Assembly: GCA_022432975.1 (NCBI GenBank)
Contig: CM039512.1
Location: 44,716,952 to 44,780,951 of the forward strand
DNA from: Begonia masoniana
Taxonomy: Eukaryota; Streptophyta; Magnoliopsida; Cucurbitales; Begoniaceae
Direction: 5' to 3'
Length of the DNA: 64,000 nt
Shown here: in pieces, positions 33,617 to 44,775 of the stretch
How positions within the stretch are numbered: position 1 is the first letter of the stretch
Layout of the letters: the number at the start of each line of letters is the position of its first letter
Notes under the pieces: generated by a model
Database searches by the model: none
The model's input: the letters and a program-made list of their open reading frames with translations, nothing else
Told to the model about the DNA's origin: nothing
Position numbers and translations under genes: made by a program

Positions 33617-34456
33617 TGTAGCACCCGGTCCCATTAAACTAAATTTAATTTATCAAACTATAGTGTGCTAATTTTATGAAGAATTAGGAGGAAAAAGGTG
33701 ATTAGGTTAGTTAAAGTCTATTCAAGGGCAAAAGGGTAAATAGAAATTAAAAGTGGATAACGTATTTAAGGAAAGAGAATTTGGTGTTAAATGCACTGTA
33801 GCCGTCACCATTCTGATTATCTTTTTCTCTCGGCCAACAACTCTTCAGCAGACTCCCTCTAGGCGATTTCCCCTCCGATTTCATCCAACCAATGTGAGTT
33901 TTGATTTAACCGCTTGCTGTTTTAGTGCCTAGGTAGCTAAAGGATTTTAATGTATGCATTTTTGGAAATGCTGTGAATGCGAGATTTCGTTTGGGGTATA
34001 GTATGGAATCGGGAATGCTAGATAAACGAAAATGCCGAACTAGCTCCTTAGATTTCTAGATAGTTTGGAAATGAAGTTTAATGCTCTATTTGTGATTTAG
34101 GTGAACAGATCCTGAAGTAGCTCATAACCAGGGGAATTCTTCGGCTCTTTTCGGAATCCAGCTAAGGGAATTAAGGTGTATTCGCTCAGGCTCATCACAA
34201 AAAAGTAGGGTCTTTTGTGAATGTTAAGGTTTACTGTATATCATGCATCTATTGAAAGAAATACGAAAAAAATGATATTTTGCTGGACTGAATAGTAAGG
34301 GATGAACAGAACGTGTTGTGATAGCTATAAGGGGAATTAACCCCCCTGAACTGATGTAGTGGATATTACATTGGAGATTGATCCCACTACACAGGGAACT
34401 GAGGGTTAAGATAAGCTATTAAGGGAATTCACGCCTTAATTTTTTCTGAAGTAGAA
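33617..34456 (+). repeat. 3' LTR of element D (truncated by gap)
   Basis: It matches 26789-27620 well up to about 34085. It then matches with many small indels (shortened homopolymers and missing bases) until the Ns. Confidence 0.85.
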
Positions 34457-34556
34457 NNNNNNNNNNNNNNNNNNNNNNNNNNNNNNNNNNNNNNNNNNNN
34501 NNNNNNNNNNNNNNNNNNNNNNNNNNNNNNNNNNNNNNNNNNNNNNNNNNNNNNNN
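34457..34556. other. Assembly gap (100 N)
   Basis: Exactly 100 Ns. The rest of the element D 3' LTR, its right target duplication and the 5' part of element C should lie here if the order is right. Confidence 0.99.
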
Positions 34557-35084
34557 CCTTCTCATAAATTTCCTAAAAAATAAAAACACGTAAAAATAGA
34601 GAATTTCGGATAAGGCATGGGATTCTACTAATTTTCTTTAAAATGCATCCGAGGCATGTCACAGACTCTCCCTTAGCTTAACTCACGGTAATTCGCAACC
34701 CAAATTCTAGAGATTGGCTACTGCCAAATCTTGCGTACGGTAGACCCAAAACTCTGGATACTATAATTACCCTTTCGAATTTCCTGATTCAGCCCTTCCA
34801 GACTTGGTTCATTCTTGTCTTCGTTGCTAGCTTACCAGGGTGGTGCAAACCGAGGACAAAGCTTCGCAACTTCCAAATATATCTGCAACAGAACTAATCG
34901 ATTCAGTGCATGAACTCCATCCATTAGTTGCCCTCACTTGTACGGCTGAAATATTTATCGTAGAACAGGCTTTAAACGCATCCCAACTCATCACTTGTAC
35001 CGTCGGTTGGTTGATGTCAAGACACCTAATTACGGTACACAATTTCCTACTATATTTTTTTTATCAATAATTATTGTTAAAAAG

Positions 35085-35116
<32 letters not shown>

Positions 35117-35149
35117 CTGTTGTGAGACTCTATGTTGTAGGTCGTTATG
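34557..35149. other. Unassigned sequence with 30-bp T run
   Basis: No match to the flanking elements. Open frames on both strands around 34830-35070 overlap each other and are not recognised. A run of 30 T at 35087-35116 precedes LTR-like sequence and may mark a poor-quality join. Confidence 0.4.
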
Positions 35150-36164
35150 TTAACGTGTCGAATCTGCCTTAAAAACTATATCTTCCGATGCCATCCACGT
35201 GAGAAGTGCATTCTTGTTGTTAAGTTTCATCTAACGGCTGAAGTCATCCATCGTCCGGCTGTGGCGTCACACCTTTGAGGTTACGTTGTTGTCGATCTAC
35301 GGTGACGTCATCCATCTTCCGGCTGACGTCATCCTCCTTCTACCGATTTCGTTCACTGCCTGCATCTTCCGGTGACGTCATCCATCTTCCGGCTGACGTC
35401 ATCCATCTTCCGGCTGACGTCATCCATCTTCCGGCTGACGTCATCCATCTTCCGGCTGACGTCATCCATCTTCCGGCTGACGTCATCCATCTTCCGGCTG
35501 ACGTCATCCATCTTCCGGCTGACGTCATCCTCCTTCTACCGATTTCGTTCACTGCCTGCATCTTCCGGTGACGTCATCCATCTTCCGGCTGAGTATCCCT
35601 TCTACCGATTTCGTTTATGTTCTGTTTCTCGGTGAACTAAATTATTGTTTATGTTCACATCCACCGATCGCTTTTGTTTTCTGACAGTTTTACTTCCTCC
35701 TTCCGATTATCATGTATACTGTTGTTTATTAATCCACCGAAGCTCTTTTATACTAAGTCTTCCGCCAGCCTGAATTCTTTCAAATTAAGTTCATTTCTGT
35801 TTTCTGCTCCACCCCTTTTGGTTTTGTCATTTACTCTGCCCCTTTAGATTCAACTGCTTCCTGTTTCACCTTGTCACCCGAGAACTCTCCCTCTCCCCCT
35901 GTAAATGTTTTCTGTTACTCACTGTAGTTTCTCCCTCTCTGTAAAGTTACGTTTTAGGGTTTGCGATGACAGTGCATGTTTTCTGTCATTCGGTTCTGTT
36001 TCCCGTTAAAGTTTTAAAAGTTTAGTTGGCTTTCATAAGTTGTTCAAGTAACGCTGTCTGTTCTGTTATGTTAAAAAAAAATAGTCACCGTTTTTCCGTC
36101 CACTGTCCCGGAGTGATGGCTCCGATCCCGGACCCCGATCGGGTTCGGTTTTGGGTCGTCACAC
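35150..36164 (+). repeat. A-type gypsy LTR, 3' fragment
   Basis: It corresponds to LTR A from about 7515 onward (GTTAACGTGTCGAATCTGCC versus GTTAAAAGTTGTCAAATTCTG). It continues past the point where A is truncated, to a proper LTR end CGGTTTTGGGTCGTCACA at 36164. The first ~100 bp show frequent single-base indels relative to A. No internal domain follows: no primer site is seen after 36164. Confidence 0.75.
35303..35580 (+). promoter_or_regulatory. 21-bp phased TGACGTCA array
   Basis: TGACGTCA starts at 35373, 35394, 35415, 35436, 35457, 35478, 35499 and 35520, exactly 21 bp apart, in unit catcttccggctgacgtcatc. Further copies lie at 35303, 35324 and 35572. It is the same motif pair as in the other LTRs, here amplified. 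bZIP binding is inferred from the palindrome. Confidence 0.7.
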
Positions 36165-36787
36165 ATTACATACAAAACTGTGTCCTCAGGGGTAAAATCT
36201 TCAACCTGATTTGAGTGTTTTATATGGCGTTGGCGATTACTTGGTATCGCTGTTTTTATTACATTGCATAAGGCATGATATGCACGGAGACCGTAAGTGG
36301 CTCCATATTATTTCAAATTTTAACTTGTTATAAAATTGTTAAATTGAACATCAAAACTGAAAATAAAATATATCTCTACTAAGTATAGTCGACTCACCCC
36401 AACGACATATATTTCAATATATAACTAGGAGGACATTCATCTGCTGACTCAAGAGTAGACTCGCCGAACGAATTTCTCAAATTTAATGTTTTTTTCCTAA
36501 AACTCTTATATTTTTCAACGGTTAGATTTTAATTTTAGAAATTGTAAACTTTAGATTGTTAAATTTTTAGTCGGCACTTTTTACTTGGATTATATTATTA
36601 TTATATCTAGATATCATTTGTTAGACCTATTAGCACATTGTTTTGGGCTTTGACTTTTATTTAATTAAACTTTTTTTTTTCTAATAAATGAAAAATTATG
36701 GGTCAGACGACTAGGTCTGATTTTCTGGTCAGGTCATTTCTCGTTTTGTCTCGGGTCCTCTTTCGGACGTGACATAGAGTCTATATT
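36165..36787. other. Unassigned AT-rich sequence
   Basis: No coding or repeat signal recognised. It ends in ggtctgattttctggtcagg and a T-rich stretch before the TRIM target duplication ATATT. Confidence 0.4.
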
Positions 36788-37604
36788 TGTAACGACCCCT
36801 TATCCCAGCAAAATATTGTCCGCTCTGGGAATTGGGCCGTAGCCCAATATCCTCCCCCCACGGCTTTGTTTGGCAAGGACTTCCCAGTCGGTCACCCAAC
36901 TTGGTACTACTCTCGCCGAAACACTTTTAACTTCAGAGTTCTTATGGGATCCGTTGCCAATTGTGCTTCAAAACGCGTCTTACTATCTTGGGAGGGTCTC
37001 TTTACATATATTTAATTTTCACATACTTTTCCAAGCGATGTGGGATTGTGACGACCCCCTTTTTTACGACCCGTCACCTTCCGGTTCGCCCGCGTGGATA
37101 TACCGCCATCCGGGTTCCGATTCGTGCAGCTATCGTACACATACTTACACATCCGGGTCATCACAATCAACCCCCCTCAGGGGCCCAACGTTCTCATTGG
37201 CCACAATTTTGGTTGGGTACAGGCTCTGATACTATTTGTAACGACCCTTTATCCTAGCAAGATATTGTCCGCTCTGGGAATTGGGCCGTAGCCCAATATC
37301 CTCCCCTCACGGCTTTGTTTGGCAAAGACTTCCCAGTCGGTCACCCAACCTGGTACTACTCTTGCCGAAGCACTTTTAACTCCGGAGTTCTTATGAGATC
37401 TGTTGCCAATTGTGCTCCAAAACACGTCTTACTATCTTAGGAGGGTCTCTTTACATATGTTTCATTTCTACATACTTCCTCAAGCAATGTGGGATTGTGA
37501 CGACCCCCCTTTTTATGACCCGTCACCTTCCGGTTCGCCCGCACGGACGTACCGCCATCCAGGTTCCGGTTCGTGCAGCCATCGTACACATCCGGGTCAT
37601 CACA
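36788..37604 (-). mobile_element. Complete Cassandra-like TRIM
   Basis: LTRs 36788-37165 (378 bp) and 37237-37604 (368 bp) flank a 71-bp internal region. Target duplication ATATT at 36783-36787 and 37605-37609. On the minus strand the LTR runs from TGTGATGACCCGGATGTG to GGGTCGTTACA; the primer site ATAGTATCAGAGCC (37235-37222) matches initiator-Met tRNA. Each LTR contains a minus-strand 5S rRNA-like domain (about 36874-36980 and 37323-37430), which is diagnostic of the Cassandra family. It has no coding capacity and would be mobilised by other elements. Confidence 0.93.
36874..36980 (-). other. 5S rRNA-derived domain in TRIM LTR
   Basis: The plus strand shows ggacttcccagtcggtcacc, tactactctcgccgaa, cagagttcttatgggatcc: the reverse complement of 5S rRNA, with scattered changes. 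A second copy lies in the other LTR at 37323-37430. The 5S strand equals the TRIM strand, as in described Cassandra elements. Confidence 0.85.
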
Positions 37605-37609
37605 ATATT

Positions 37610-38525
37610 GCTACTTACTCAAAAAATATCATTATTTGAATTTTGCTTGTTACAATAATGAATAAATCTAAATTATTGCTTTGGCAAAGTCGGCGTGACA
37701 TAAATAATGATCAAAGTTGAAGTTTGAAAAAAATGTTACAAAATGAAAAACACGTGATTATAATTTGGTAGATCTAAATTCAAAGATTAAACAATTTTAT
37801 TTTTGTGAGCTCGGTCACTTGTGGTTAAAGTTATGGCTTTTATGCCTTACAAAAGAAGTAAACGAGACAATAGATGCAATGCATTGTTACCAACTTTACG
37901 ATTCTTTTTTATTTTTATTTTTATTTTTATGAAAACAGTAATTATTTGATATTTTTCTTGAAATCGAAGAAAACGAAGGACTTTTGGTAAATCGAATGAA
38001 ATAGAGCACGTGATTATTTGAATGGAAGAGAGACTACATGTGAAATTTAGGTTCATGTTTGTTTTGTCCCAGAAATTAATTTATCATATTAAAAGTGTTT
38101 TAAATGTCCATGCTTGCCACATTAGCGTCGTTTAAATGTCGATCCTTGCTACGTTAGGGTTTAAATGTACTGGTACCTAATAGTATATTAAAAACGGAAT
38201 TTTTTTTTAAGAAGAATTTGGGTAGGAGAATAAAATAAATGGTACAACTTTTTAATTAAAATCCAAAGATTTAGTCCAAATAATTTTGCAAAGAAAGTCG
38301 CAAAAGTAGGCGTGACAGATAAGAAAGCCATGTTCAAACATGTACACATGATTTTGATATCCAAGAGTTGGAAATATAAAAAAAAAACGAAACAACGATG
38401 AAAAATATATTATAACCTAAATTTAGGCAGAAGAAAATAAAAGTGTTGTGAATATTTTACGATTTGTCATGTTATTATACAATTCACTACAATTTGTTAC
38501 GTGTTTTTCAACTTTTCTAATTTAG
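37610..38525. other. AT-rich intergenic DNA
   Basis: No gene recognised. Two loosely similar stretches (ggcaaagtcggcgtgacata near 37683, gtcgcaaaagtaggcgtgac near 38297) hint at an old duplication. Confidence 0.4.
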
Positions 38526-39060
38526 ATGTACTTAAAACCGTACTTGGAAAAATGGAAATTTTACAAATATTTTAATGATATTGAGTTGCATGTTTTATTT
38601 TTGTTACATGTGATTATTGATCCTAGGTATGAAAAAGAGTCTATAAAACTTTGGTTAGATTTAATTTACGAGCATGATCAACAAAATGTGCATAACGTTT
38701 TGCATTTTTTTATATCAAATTAAATGAATTTTTTTTTTTTATAAACAACGCACTGTTCATGATAGATTAGTCTTCTTCGTCATCTTCAAATATTGCTTCT
38801 AGTTCTAATTTTTTTTTTCTTAAATTCATTTGCAAATTTTAAAGAGTAAACAATTTGTTGCAAGCACTTTGACAATTAGTAATACTTCATATATACATCG
38901 TTATCTTGAACAATAATCGGTCATAATAGACGATGAAGATACAGATTTTAGTATCTGGGCATGGTGGAGTGTTGCGTCAAAATTTTCTTTTAGTGCAATG
39001 GGTTGAGTGCGTCTGAATGTTTTCTTGATCGGGGATGTCATAAGTTTACTAACTAAAATC
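38526..39060 (+). pseudogene. hAT transposase C-terminal relic
   Basis: MYLKPYLEKWKFYKYFND, then LLHVIIDPRYEKESIKLWLD (38526-38723), resembles the plant hAT segment with the IDPRYK motif. A frameshifted serine run (SSSSSSNIASSS near 38770) and DTDFSIWAWWSVAS near 38945 fit the spacer and the C-terminal dimerisation region (consensus around F-x-I-L-x-W-W). The order and spacing fit a hAT transposase, but identity is low, stops are present and no TIRs are seen. Confidence 0.5.
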
Positions 39061-39527
39061 ATATTTTTTGCATCATTGTTTCTTTTGTCAAGATTTTTTT
39101 TAAAAAATTAAATATGAAACAATTAAAAAAACACAAAAAAAAAAAAACAAAATTCAATACAAAACAATTTTAAAAAGTTAAGAAAAAATTGTAGAAACGC
39201 ATTAACGCTGCGACACATTTCCTATTTATGTAGCGGATTTTGTTTGTAATTTTAAGAAAAAATAATAACTGTCAGCCCACAGGCTCAACTTGGACCTCAC
39301 CTCTCAGCTCCACCCTACTTAAGCTGATGTTATATAGATATTTAAGAAGATATCCTTAAAAAATTGAAGAGGAAAAGATCATTAAATTGGAGTTCTTTTT
39401 AATAATGTTGAGTTTCTCCATAAAAAATGTTGGAAAATATCAAATAAATAAATATACAAAATTCTTAGCTCCCCACTTAAATATGTTATGTAAGTTTCTA
39501 TATCGAACAAAGATGTTATACACGAGA
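39061..39527. other. A-rich intergenic DNA
   Basis: A-rich, with several poly-A runs; nothing recognised before the TRIM target duplication. Confidence 0.4.
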
Positions 39528-39979
39528 TATGTTGTGGAGTCCCCCGGAGTAGTACAATATTATCCACTTTGTATCGGAGTCAATACAAATTTATTCTTCA
39601 GGTTAGCACAAAACCCGTTAAACTAGCTAGGGAGGAAAACTCAACTTATATATCACTCTCCCAAGCAATGTGAGATTGTACACTTCGCTGGTATGGGTTG
39701 GACATTCACAATTAATAAAATCTTAGATCGTCCTTGTCTTCTTATGGCGGGCTGTCACGATCTCTCCATCGGCTACACTTCCGGTTAGGCATTGACTCTA
39801 ATATCATTTGTGGAATCCCCCGGTGCTCCAGTATAATATTGTCTGTTATGGGCTGGAATCCCACAAATTTGTTCTTGGAGTTAGCCCAAAAACGTATTGT
39901 AGTAGGTAGGGAGGAGAACTCTACTTATATACCACTTAATTTCTAATTTCTTAAGCAATATGAGATTACACATCCTCAC

Positions 39980-40245
39980 TGTTAGGATTAGACGCCATAA
40001 TCCACCTGTAACGAACGATTGAGAAATCGAAAAAGAAAAATGAGAAAATAATGGACACCGAATTTTACGTAGAAACCCTAGAAAGGGAAAAAATCACGGA
40101 CATATGAGAGAATCACTAATATCAAATTCGGTACAATGAGTTTTGCGACTCAAACATCAATATATAGACAAAACATAAAATCCTAATATTGATATACGGG
40201 CCCGACCTGGCCCAACTAGAATTCGGGTCACACCAAATTCTAACA
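39980..40245 (-). repeat. 3' LTR of copia F
   Basis: 266 bp. The minus-strand polypurine-like GTCAAGGTGGAGTT (40259-40246) adjoins its start. Confidence 0.85.
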
Positions 40246-41737
40246 AACTCCACCTTGACACGAATTCCACATGAGAGATCCATCAGGCTACTCAGCCCAA
40301 CTCAAAGCGAATCTAGAACACTGAAAATTTCCACCTTCTACGGAATTCCAGTGCAAGGAAACAAATCTGCAAAACACCATTAAAAAAGCTCCTCTACCAC
40401 AAAGGACCCAGATGGGCCAATTCAGCATCCGATACCGTTCAAGTTTAAGCCCCGCTTAAACTTGAGAGACTTACTTGAGAAGAAATCACATCTTCTGCTC
40501 CATGGTATCACTGAACTATCAGGGTTGTCGCAATGAACTGCATCTTAACATGTTGAAGACTTCACACAGGAATCGTTATGTAACACCCGACATTTTTACC
40601 TATGTAATTTCTCCCCGAATTATTATGTGGGATTAATTTGGTATTAATGCAATGAGCGTTTTGTTGGGAACCAAATCGACGGAATTTATATATTGATACA
40701 TACAAATATGTATATTTGGATAATAGGATAAAAACAAAACTAAGGTATGAGCAAACAAAACCATTAGTTAGAGATGCATGGAGGGGTAAATTGGGAAGGA
40801 ATTAAGGTTGATGGGAGGGAGCCAATGGATTGTTGCCAAATGTCAATAACTTGCTGAGAAACCTACCTATTCTCCTCTCTTCTATGTGAACCTCCACATT
40901 CATCCATTTCTCTCTGTTCCCTCTCTTCCAGACGAAAATCATCTATCGAAGCACCTTCGATCTTCCTTGATTTTTCTTCTGTTTCTGCCTAAGGTAAGCA
41001 TCTGCTTATGCTAACGTGTTTGGACAAGTTAAAATGACAGTTTTGTTGAAGTTTATGGTTGTGATATTTTGGAAAAACTCGCTGTTATTGCATGAAAACA
41101 CGTTGGTTTGTTTTCTAAAAGTCTGCATGGAGTTAGGAGCATATCCCACAAGTTATTTGTTAGCATTTGCAGCTTGTTTATTTTCTCTACGTGCATGTTT
41201 TAGGTCCATGCATAGCTGAGACGTTCAAGACTATCAACTCTGTAGCAAACAGGTAAGTTCATATCCGTAGGTTGGCCCTTAAGACCCTACATCACGGAGA
41301 TATTAGGTACTACGTATGTCGGGTGGTTTATGGTAGAGAAAGTTAGAGTTAAGTTCTGAGTTATCTGTGTCACACCTTACGTTCTGCTGTAATATTTCTG
41401 TTGTCTGCCGTTTTATGTTTAAGCACTGTAAATGCTCATGCATACACGATTTCCTAAAAGACACGCAAAAGTTTTCTGTGCACGGTTTTGAAGTTAAGAA
41501 AGATAAAATCTGACTGTAATGTATTGGTTAAGTACGGGACGGGGACTGGCCTACTGTTCTGTACAGCTCTGTCTATTCTGTTCTGTTTCTATTCTGTAAA
41601 TCTGTTATGTGCCTATCGTGCACTTGCCAGTTCCTCTATAAGCCCCACTTATATCCCTCTGACAGATAAAAACAATGTTCTGTAATGTCACTGTATTATG
41701 AAAAGTTCATGCATAACATATGCATCACTGCATTTAT

Positions 41738-41836
41738 ATGTTCTTACTGAGTTTTAGACTCATAGGTGAGCTCTCTGATGTAGGTACTGAAACCGTGGAC
41801 GAGGACTTTGTGCCTCAAGATGATGATTTGATGTAG
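41738..41836 (+). CDS. Conserved LTR leader micro-ORF (element E 5' LTR), 32 aa
   Basis: MFLLSFRLIGELSDVG, then DEDFVPQDDDLM-stop. The stop lies 62 bp before the solo-LTR insertion. Confidence 0.4.
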   Translation: MFLLSFRLIGELSDVGTETVDEDFVPQDDDLM

Positions 41837-41897
41837 TTGGTGGGTCGAACTCATGGGGGTTGGTTGCTGCAGCCAGACACATTTTGTTTCTGTGAGG

Positions 41898-43470
41898 TGT
41901 TGTGCAAAATATTTCGCAAGTGTACGAGTCGCAACAAGTAATATAGTGATAAAATAGAGTGTCGAACCCACGAGGACTTGTAATTAATAATCGAAATAAT
42001 TAATCTTAATTCTAAATTGAACACACGTTTTTATGGTTTTTAATGATTGAAATTAAAATAAACAACTAAAATAATTAAAACAATAAAAATAAACTAAATT
42101 AAAATAGCAAAACAAATAAACTGAGATTAAATCAAATTAATAAAAGCCTAGGTACTACGATTTCACCAAGACAATATTTATTTCAGTCCTTCGCAATTAT
42201 ATTCATAAATATTCTTCCTATGTTGATGATCGATTTCACTAAATTCTATCACAATCTCTCTCGAGCATTGCGTAGTTTATTTGATTAATGGGTTATCACT
42301 TCTCAGTCTCAAATCCTGCATTAATCAAATACAAATAAATCAAGAAATCATAGTGACCACACCAAACCCGAAACTATCTATAGCCTACGTATATTAATGA
42401 CATTAATTTCAGTGCACGGATATTTATCACCTCTCAGTCTCAAAACACCCCAAACATCAAGTAAAAATTGGCCAGAAATTTACAGGTTTTAAGAACGAAA
42501 ATTAAATGCGTCAACAATATTTGAAGGAATAATCAATAAATATAATTAAACGAAGAACATAAAATAAACGTAGTCTGGCTACATCGTAGCCCCTAGTAAA
42601 AAAAATTAGTTCATGCTAAATAAAGTAAAAACAACAATAATATTAATGAAATTCATAATTGAGATTCAAAGAAAGATGAGAAAAACTATATTTGATGTGT
42701 AGAAATCGCCTCTGAAAAGTGACTCCAAAAATCGCTTATGCTTGTTGCGCTCAGTCTCCGAATTCGCTCTCTAATTTGCTGACTGCCTCATGCCTATTTT
42801 CTTTAGGTTTTTATTTTCTTCCTTTTTTGATCAATCAACGGGTAAGATTCACTGATGTTTTATGTTGACGGTCTAGATTAGAAGCAGGACATCTTTCCAA
42901 AATCGAATTCATATGTGGCGATTAATCGCTATAAATGTGGCGATTACTCGCCACATATTGTAGGTTTCAATCGCCATCGACAATCGCCTCTTCATCAATC
43001 GCCTCGGATTTTTTTCACTTGTGGCGAGTGCTCGCTTGAAGGTGGCGAGCAATCGCCACCTTCTCTGGTTTCTTGTAGCCATCTTCCTCTCTTGTGGCGA
43101 GTGCTCGCTTGAAGGTGGCGAGCAATCGCCACCTTCTCTGGTTTCTTGCATACATCTTCCAAAGATTTCGTGTTTGTGGCGATAACTCGCTTGAAGGTGG
43201 CGAGCAATCGCCACCTTCTCTGTAAAAATATTTTCCTGGCTCTCAATTCAATTCCTTTCTTCTCTTGTTTCTTCTTTTATTTTATACCTCCTTCTTTTCT
43301 CTCCTTTGCTTCCCTTTTTGTTCTTCAACTTTTTATATTCAATCTTCTTGTTCTAAATTGATTTTCTGCACACTTACACAAAATACATCAAATTCTTCTA
43401 AACACTTGAGATAAACTTACCAAATCAAGTCTAAAAAGTATAAATAAGTGTGTAAAATCCACACTTATCA
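41898..43470 (+). mobile_element. Solo LTR of a different family, inside element E 5' LTR
   Basis: Begins TGTTGTGCAAAATATTTCGC, ends AAATCCACACTTATCA; TGAGG at both 41893-41897 and 43471-43475. The empty site is preserved in the 3' LTR at about 50465. It has no similarity to the gypsy LTRs around it and lacks the micro-ORF. Near its 3' end it carries three ~75-bp repeats with a perfect hairpin. Its strand is uncertain, because no body or primer site is attached. Confidence 0.88.
43017..43216. repeat. Hairpin repeats GGTGGCGAGCAATCGCCACC x3
   Basis: The 20-bp sequence (8-bp stem, 4-nt loop) occurs identically at 43041, 43124 and 43196, each preceded by tgtggcga(g/t)(t/a)(g/a)ctcgcttgaa and followed by ttctctg. 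Variants with gtggcgattactcgccac lie at about 42935-42953. Confidence 0.9.
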
Positions 43471-44620
43471 TGAGGGTATTTTAAAATTATGTCAAGTCCT
43501 GTATAAATTTTGAAATTTTAAACCGGTGTATAGGATTGGTGTTAATGTTGGAAAACCCCTGTCTGATGAAGTTTTGGTAATGTATATCGAGTTCTGTACA
43601 GTCTTCCAGATCTTAAAACAATATATAAGTTCTGATGTTTAAGTTTTAAAAACTCTGTATTTGACAGTTGTGTATATTCTGAAGTATTCTGGAATTGTTT
43701 GGAATATTTCTCTTTTAGGGTGTGTATGGATTATCTCTGGTTTTAGAGTTATCCATGAAATCTGTTTTCTTAGAATTCTGTCGTGTTTTCTTGATATGCC
43801 CAATATCATGTTGTGAATCGTTTTTCTGAAGTGTGAAGTTTTCACACTTTCTATTTTCACGATTTCTGTTTTTATGTACTTCTGTTAAAAGTTGTCAAAT
43901 TCTGCCCTTTTAAACTACATCTTCCGATCACGTCCACCGCTGCTTGAAATTCACTTCTACAGCTGCCCGTTTTAAAAATCATGTCAACCGCTACTTGTAA
44001 AAATCATATCCACCGCTGCCCGCTGCCCGTTTAAAATTGCATCCACCGTTGTCTTTAAAATTACATCTTCCGCCTGACGTCATCTATTTTGTCTTACTCA
44101 CATCCACCGCTGCCACTGTTCACTTTTGCCTTATTCACATCCACCGCTGCCTTTAAAATTTCATCTTCCGCCTAACGTAATCTATTTTGTCTTACTCACA
44201 TCCACCGCTGCCACTGTTCACTTTTGTCTTATTCACATCCACCGCTAGTTTATATTGCCGCCCAGTTTACTTACATTTTCTACCTACGTCTTCCGCCCCG
44301 TTTATTTACTCCTTCGGCCACAGATCACCCGATTTCGATATTTACTGTAGCTTTTCTTTTAATATGTCTTCTGATTCTGTTCCAAGTGTTCGGATTCCCT
44401 TCTGTTGTTTATTTTGCAATTCGATCTTTAACTATTTTCCCGTTTTGTTTTACTTTCTAGAGAACGCTCTCTCTTTCTCTCTCTCTGAAATGTTTTAAGG
44501 TTTCGTTTTAAAGGATTCATTCTGTTTAAAGTTCAAAAAAAAAAAATGTGTCCAGTTTTCTGTTAAATGTACGGAGTGACGGCTCTTGGACCCTGATCGG
44601 GTCTCGGGCTGTCATAGTTA

Positions 44621-44632
44621 TGGTATCAGAGC
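44621..44632 (+). other. Primer binding site, element E
   Basis: TGGTATCAGAGC, 4 bp after the LTR end; full initiator-Met tRNA match over 12 nt. Confidence 0.9.
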
Positions 44633-44704
44633 GACAAGTTTTTAAAAGCGATTCTGTAAAATGTCTGATTGCACAACCCGCCACGTGAGATCGCTCCACC
44701 AACT

Positions 44705-44763
44705 GTAAGTGTTTAGATTCCCGTAAAAGTTCTGTTTATTAAGTTAGGTTATTCTGTTTATAG
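44705..44763 (+). other. Predicted 59-nt leader intron (element E)
   Basis: AACT/GTAAGTGTTTAGA ... TTCTGTTTATAG/GG, 12 nt before the gag ATG. Same position as in B and D. Confidence 0.4.
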
Positions 44764-44775
44764 GGTTTCTTATAA

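Larger units (their letters stand above)
26789..34456 (+). mobile_element. Element D: degraded Ty3/gypsy (right end lost in gap)
   Basis: 5' LTR 26789-28945, internal region 28946-33616, 3' LTR from 33617 until the N gap at 34457. The LTRs begin TGTAGCACCC(A/G)GTCCCATT. The left flank is GCGTA (26784-26788) within the gag of element C; the matching right copy is not visible. LTR divergence in the first ~480 bp is clearly higher than in element B. The region next to the gap is much more divergent and indel-rich, which looks like poor sequence rather than age. Confidence 0.85.
40579..44616 (+). repeat. 5' LTR of element E (split)
   Basis: TGTAACACCCGACATTTTTA to GGGCTGTCATA; the terminal CA has become TA. 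Splice-like sites: donor AAG/GTAAGC at 40993, acceptor TGTTTTAG at 41203, donor CAG/GTAAGT at 41252 (49-nt mini-exon). Without the insert it is about 2.46 kb. Compared with the 3' LTR it keeps an extra ~58 bp after actaaggt near 40740; the 3' LTR lost this between short aaggt repeats. Confidence 0.88.

Noticed and set aside
34830..35070. Host gene fragment after the second gap
   Set aside because: Overlapping frames on both strands, no motif recognised, next to poor-quality sequence.
35360..35550. CRISPR-like direct repeat array
   Set aside because: Units are contiguous and identical, without unique spacers, and the context is a plant LTR.
35275..35635. Repetitive ORFs on both strands over the 21-bp array
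   Set aside because: 21 bp is seven codons, so any stop-free frame stays open; no coding signal beyond the repeat.
35150..36164. 3' LTR belonging with LTR A (5814) as one element
   Set aside because: The 27 kb between them belongs to other elements with their own ends, and the C body is in the opposite orientation; no shared target duplication could be found.
36874..37430. Functional 5S rRNA genes
   Set aside because: The 5S matches carry many changes and lie within TRIM LTRs with target duplications, not in a 5S tandem array.
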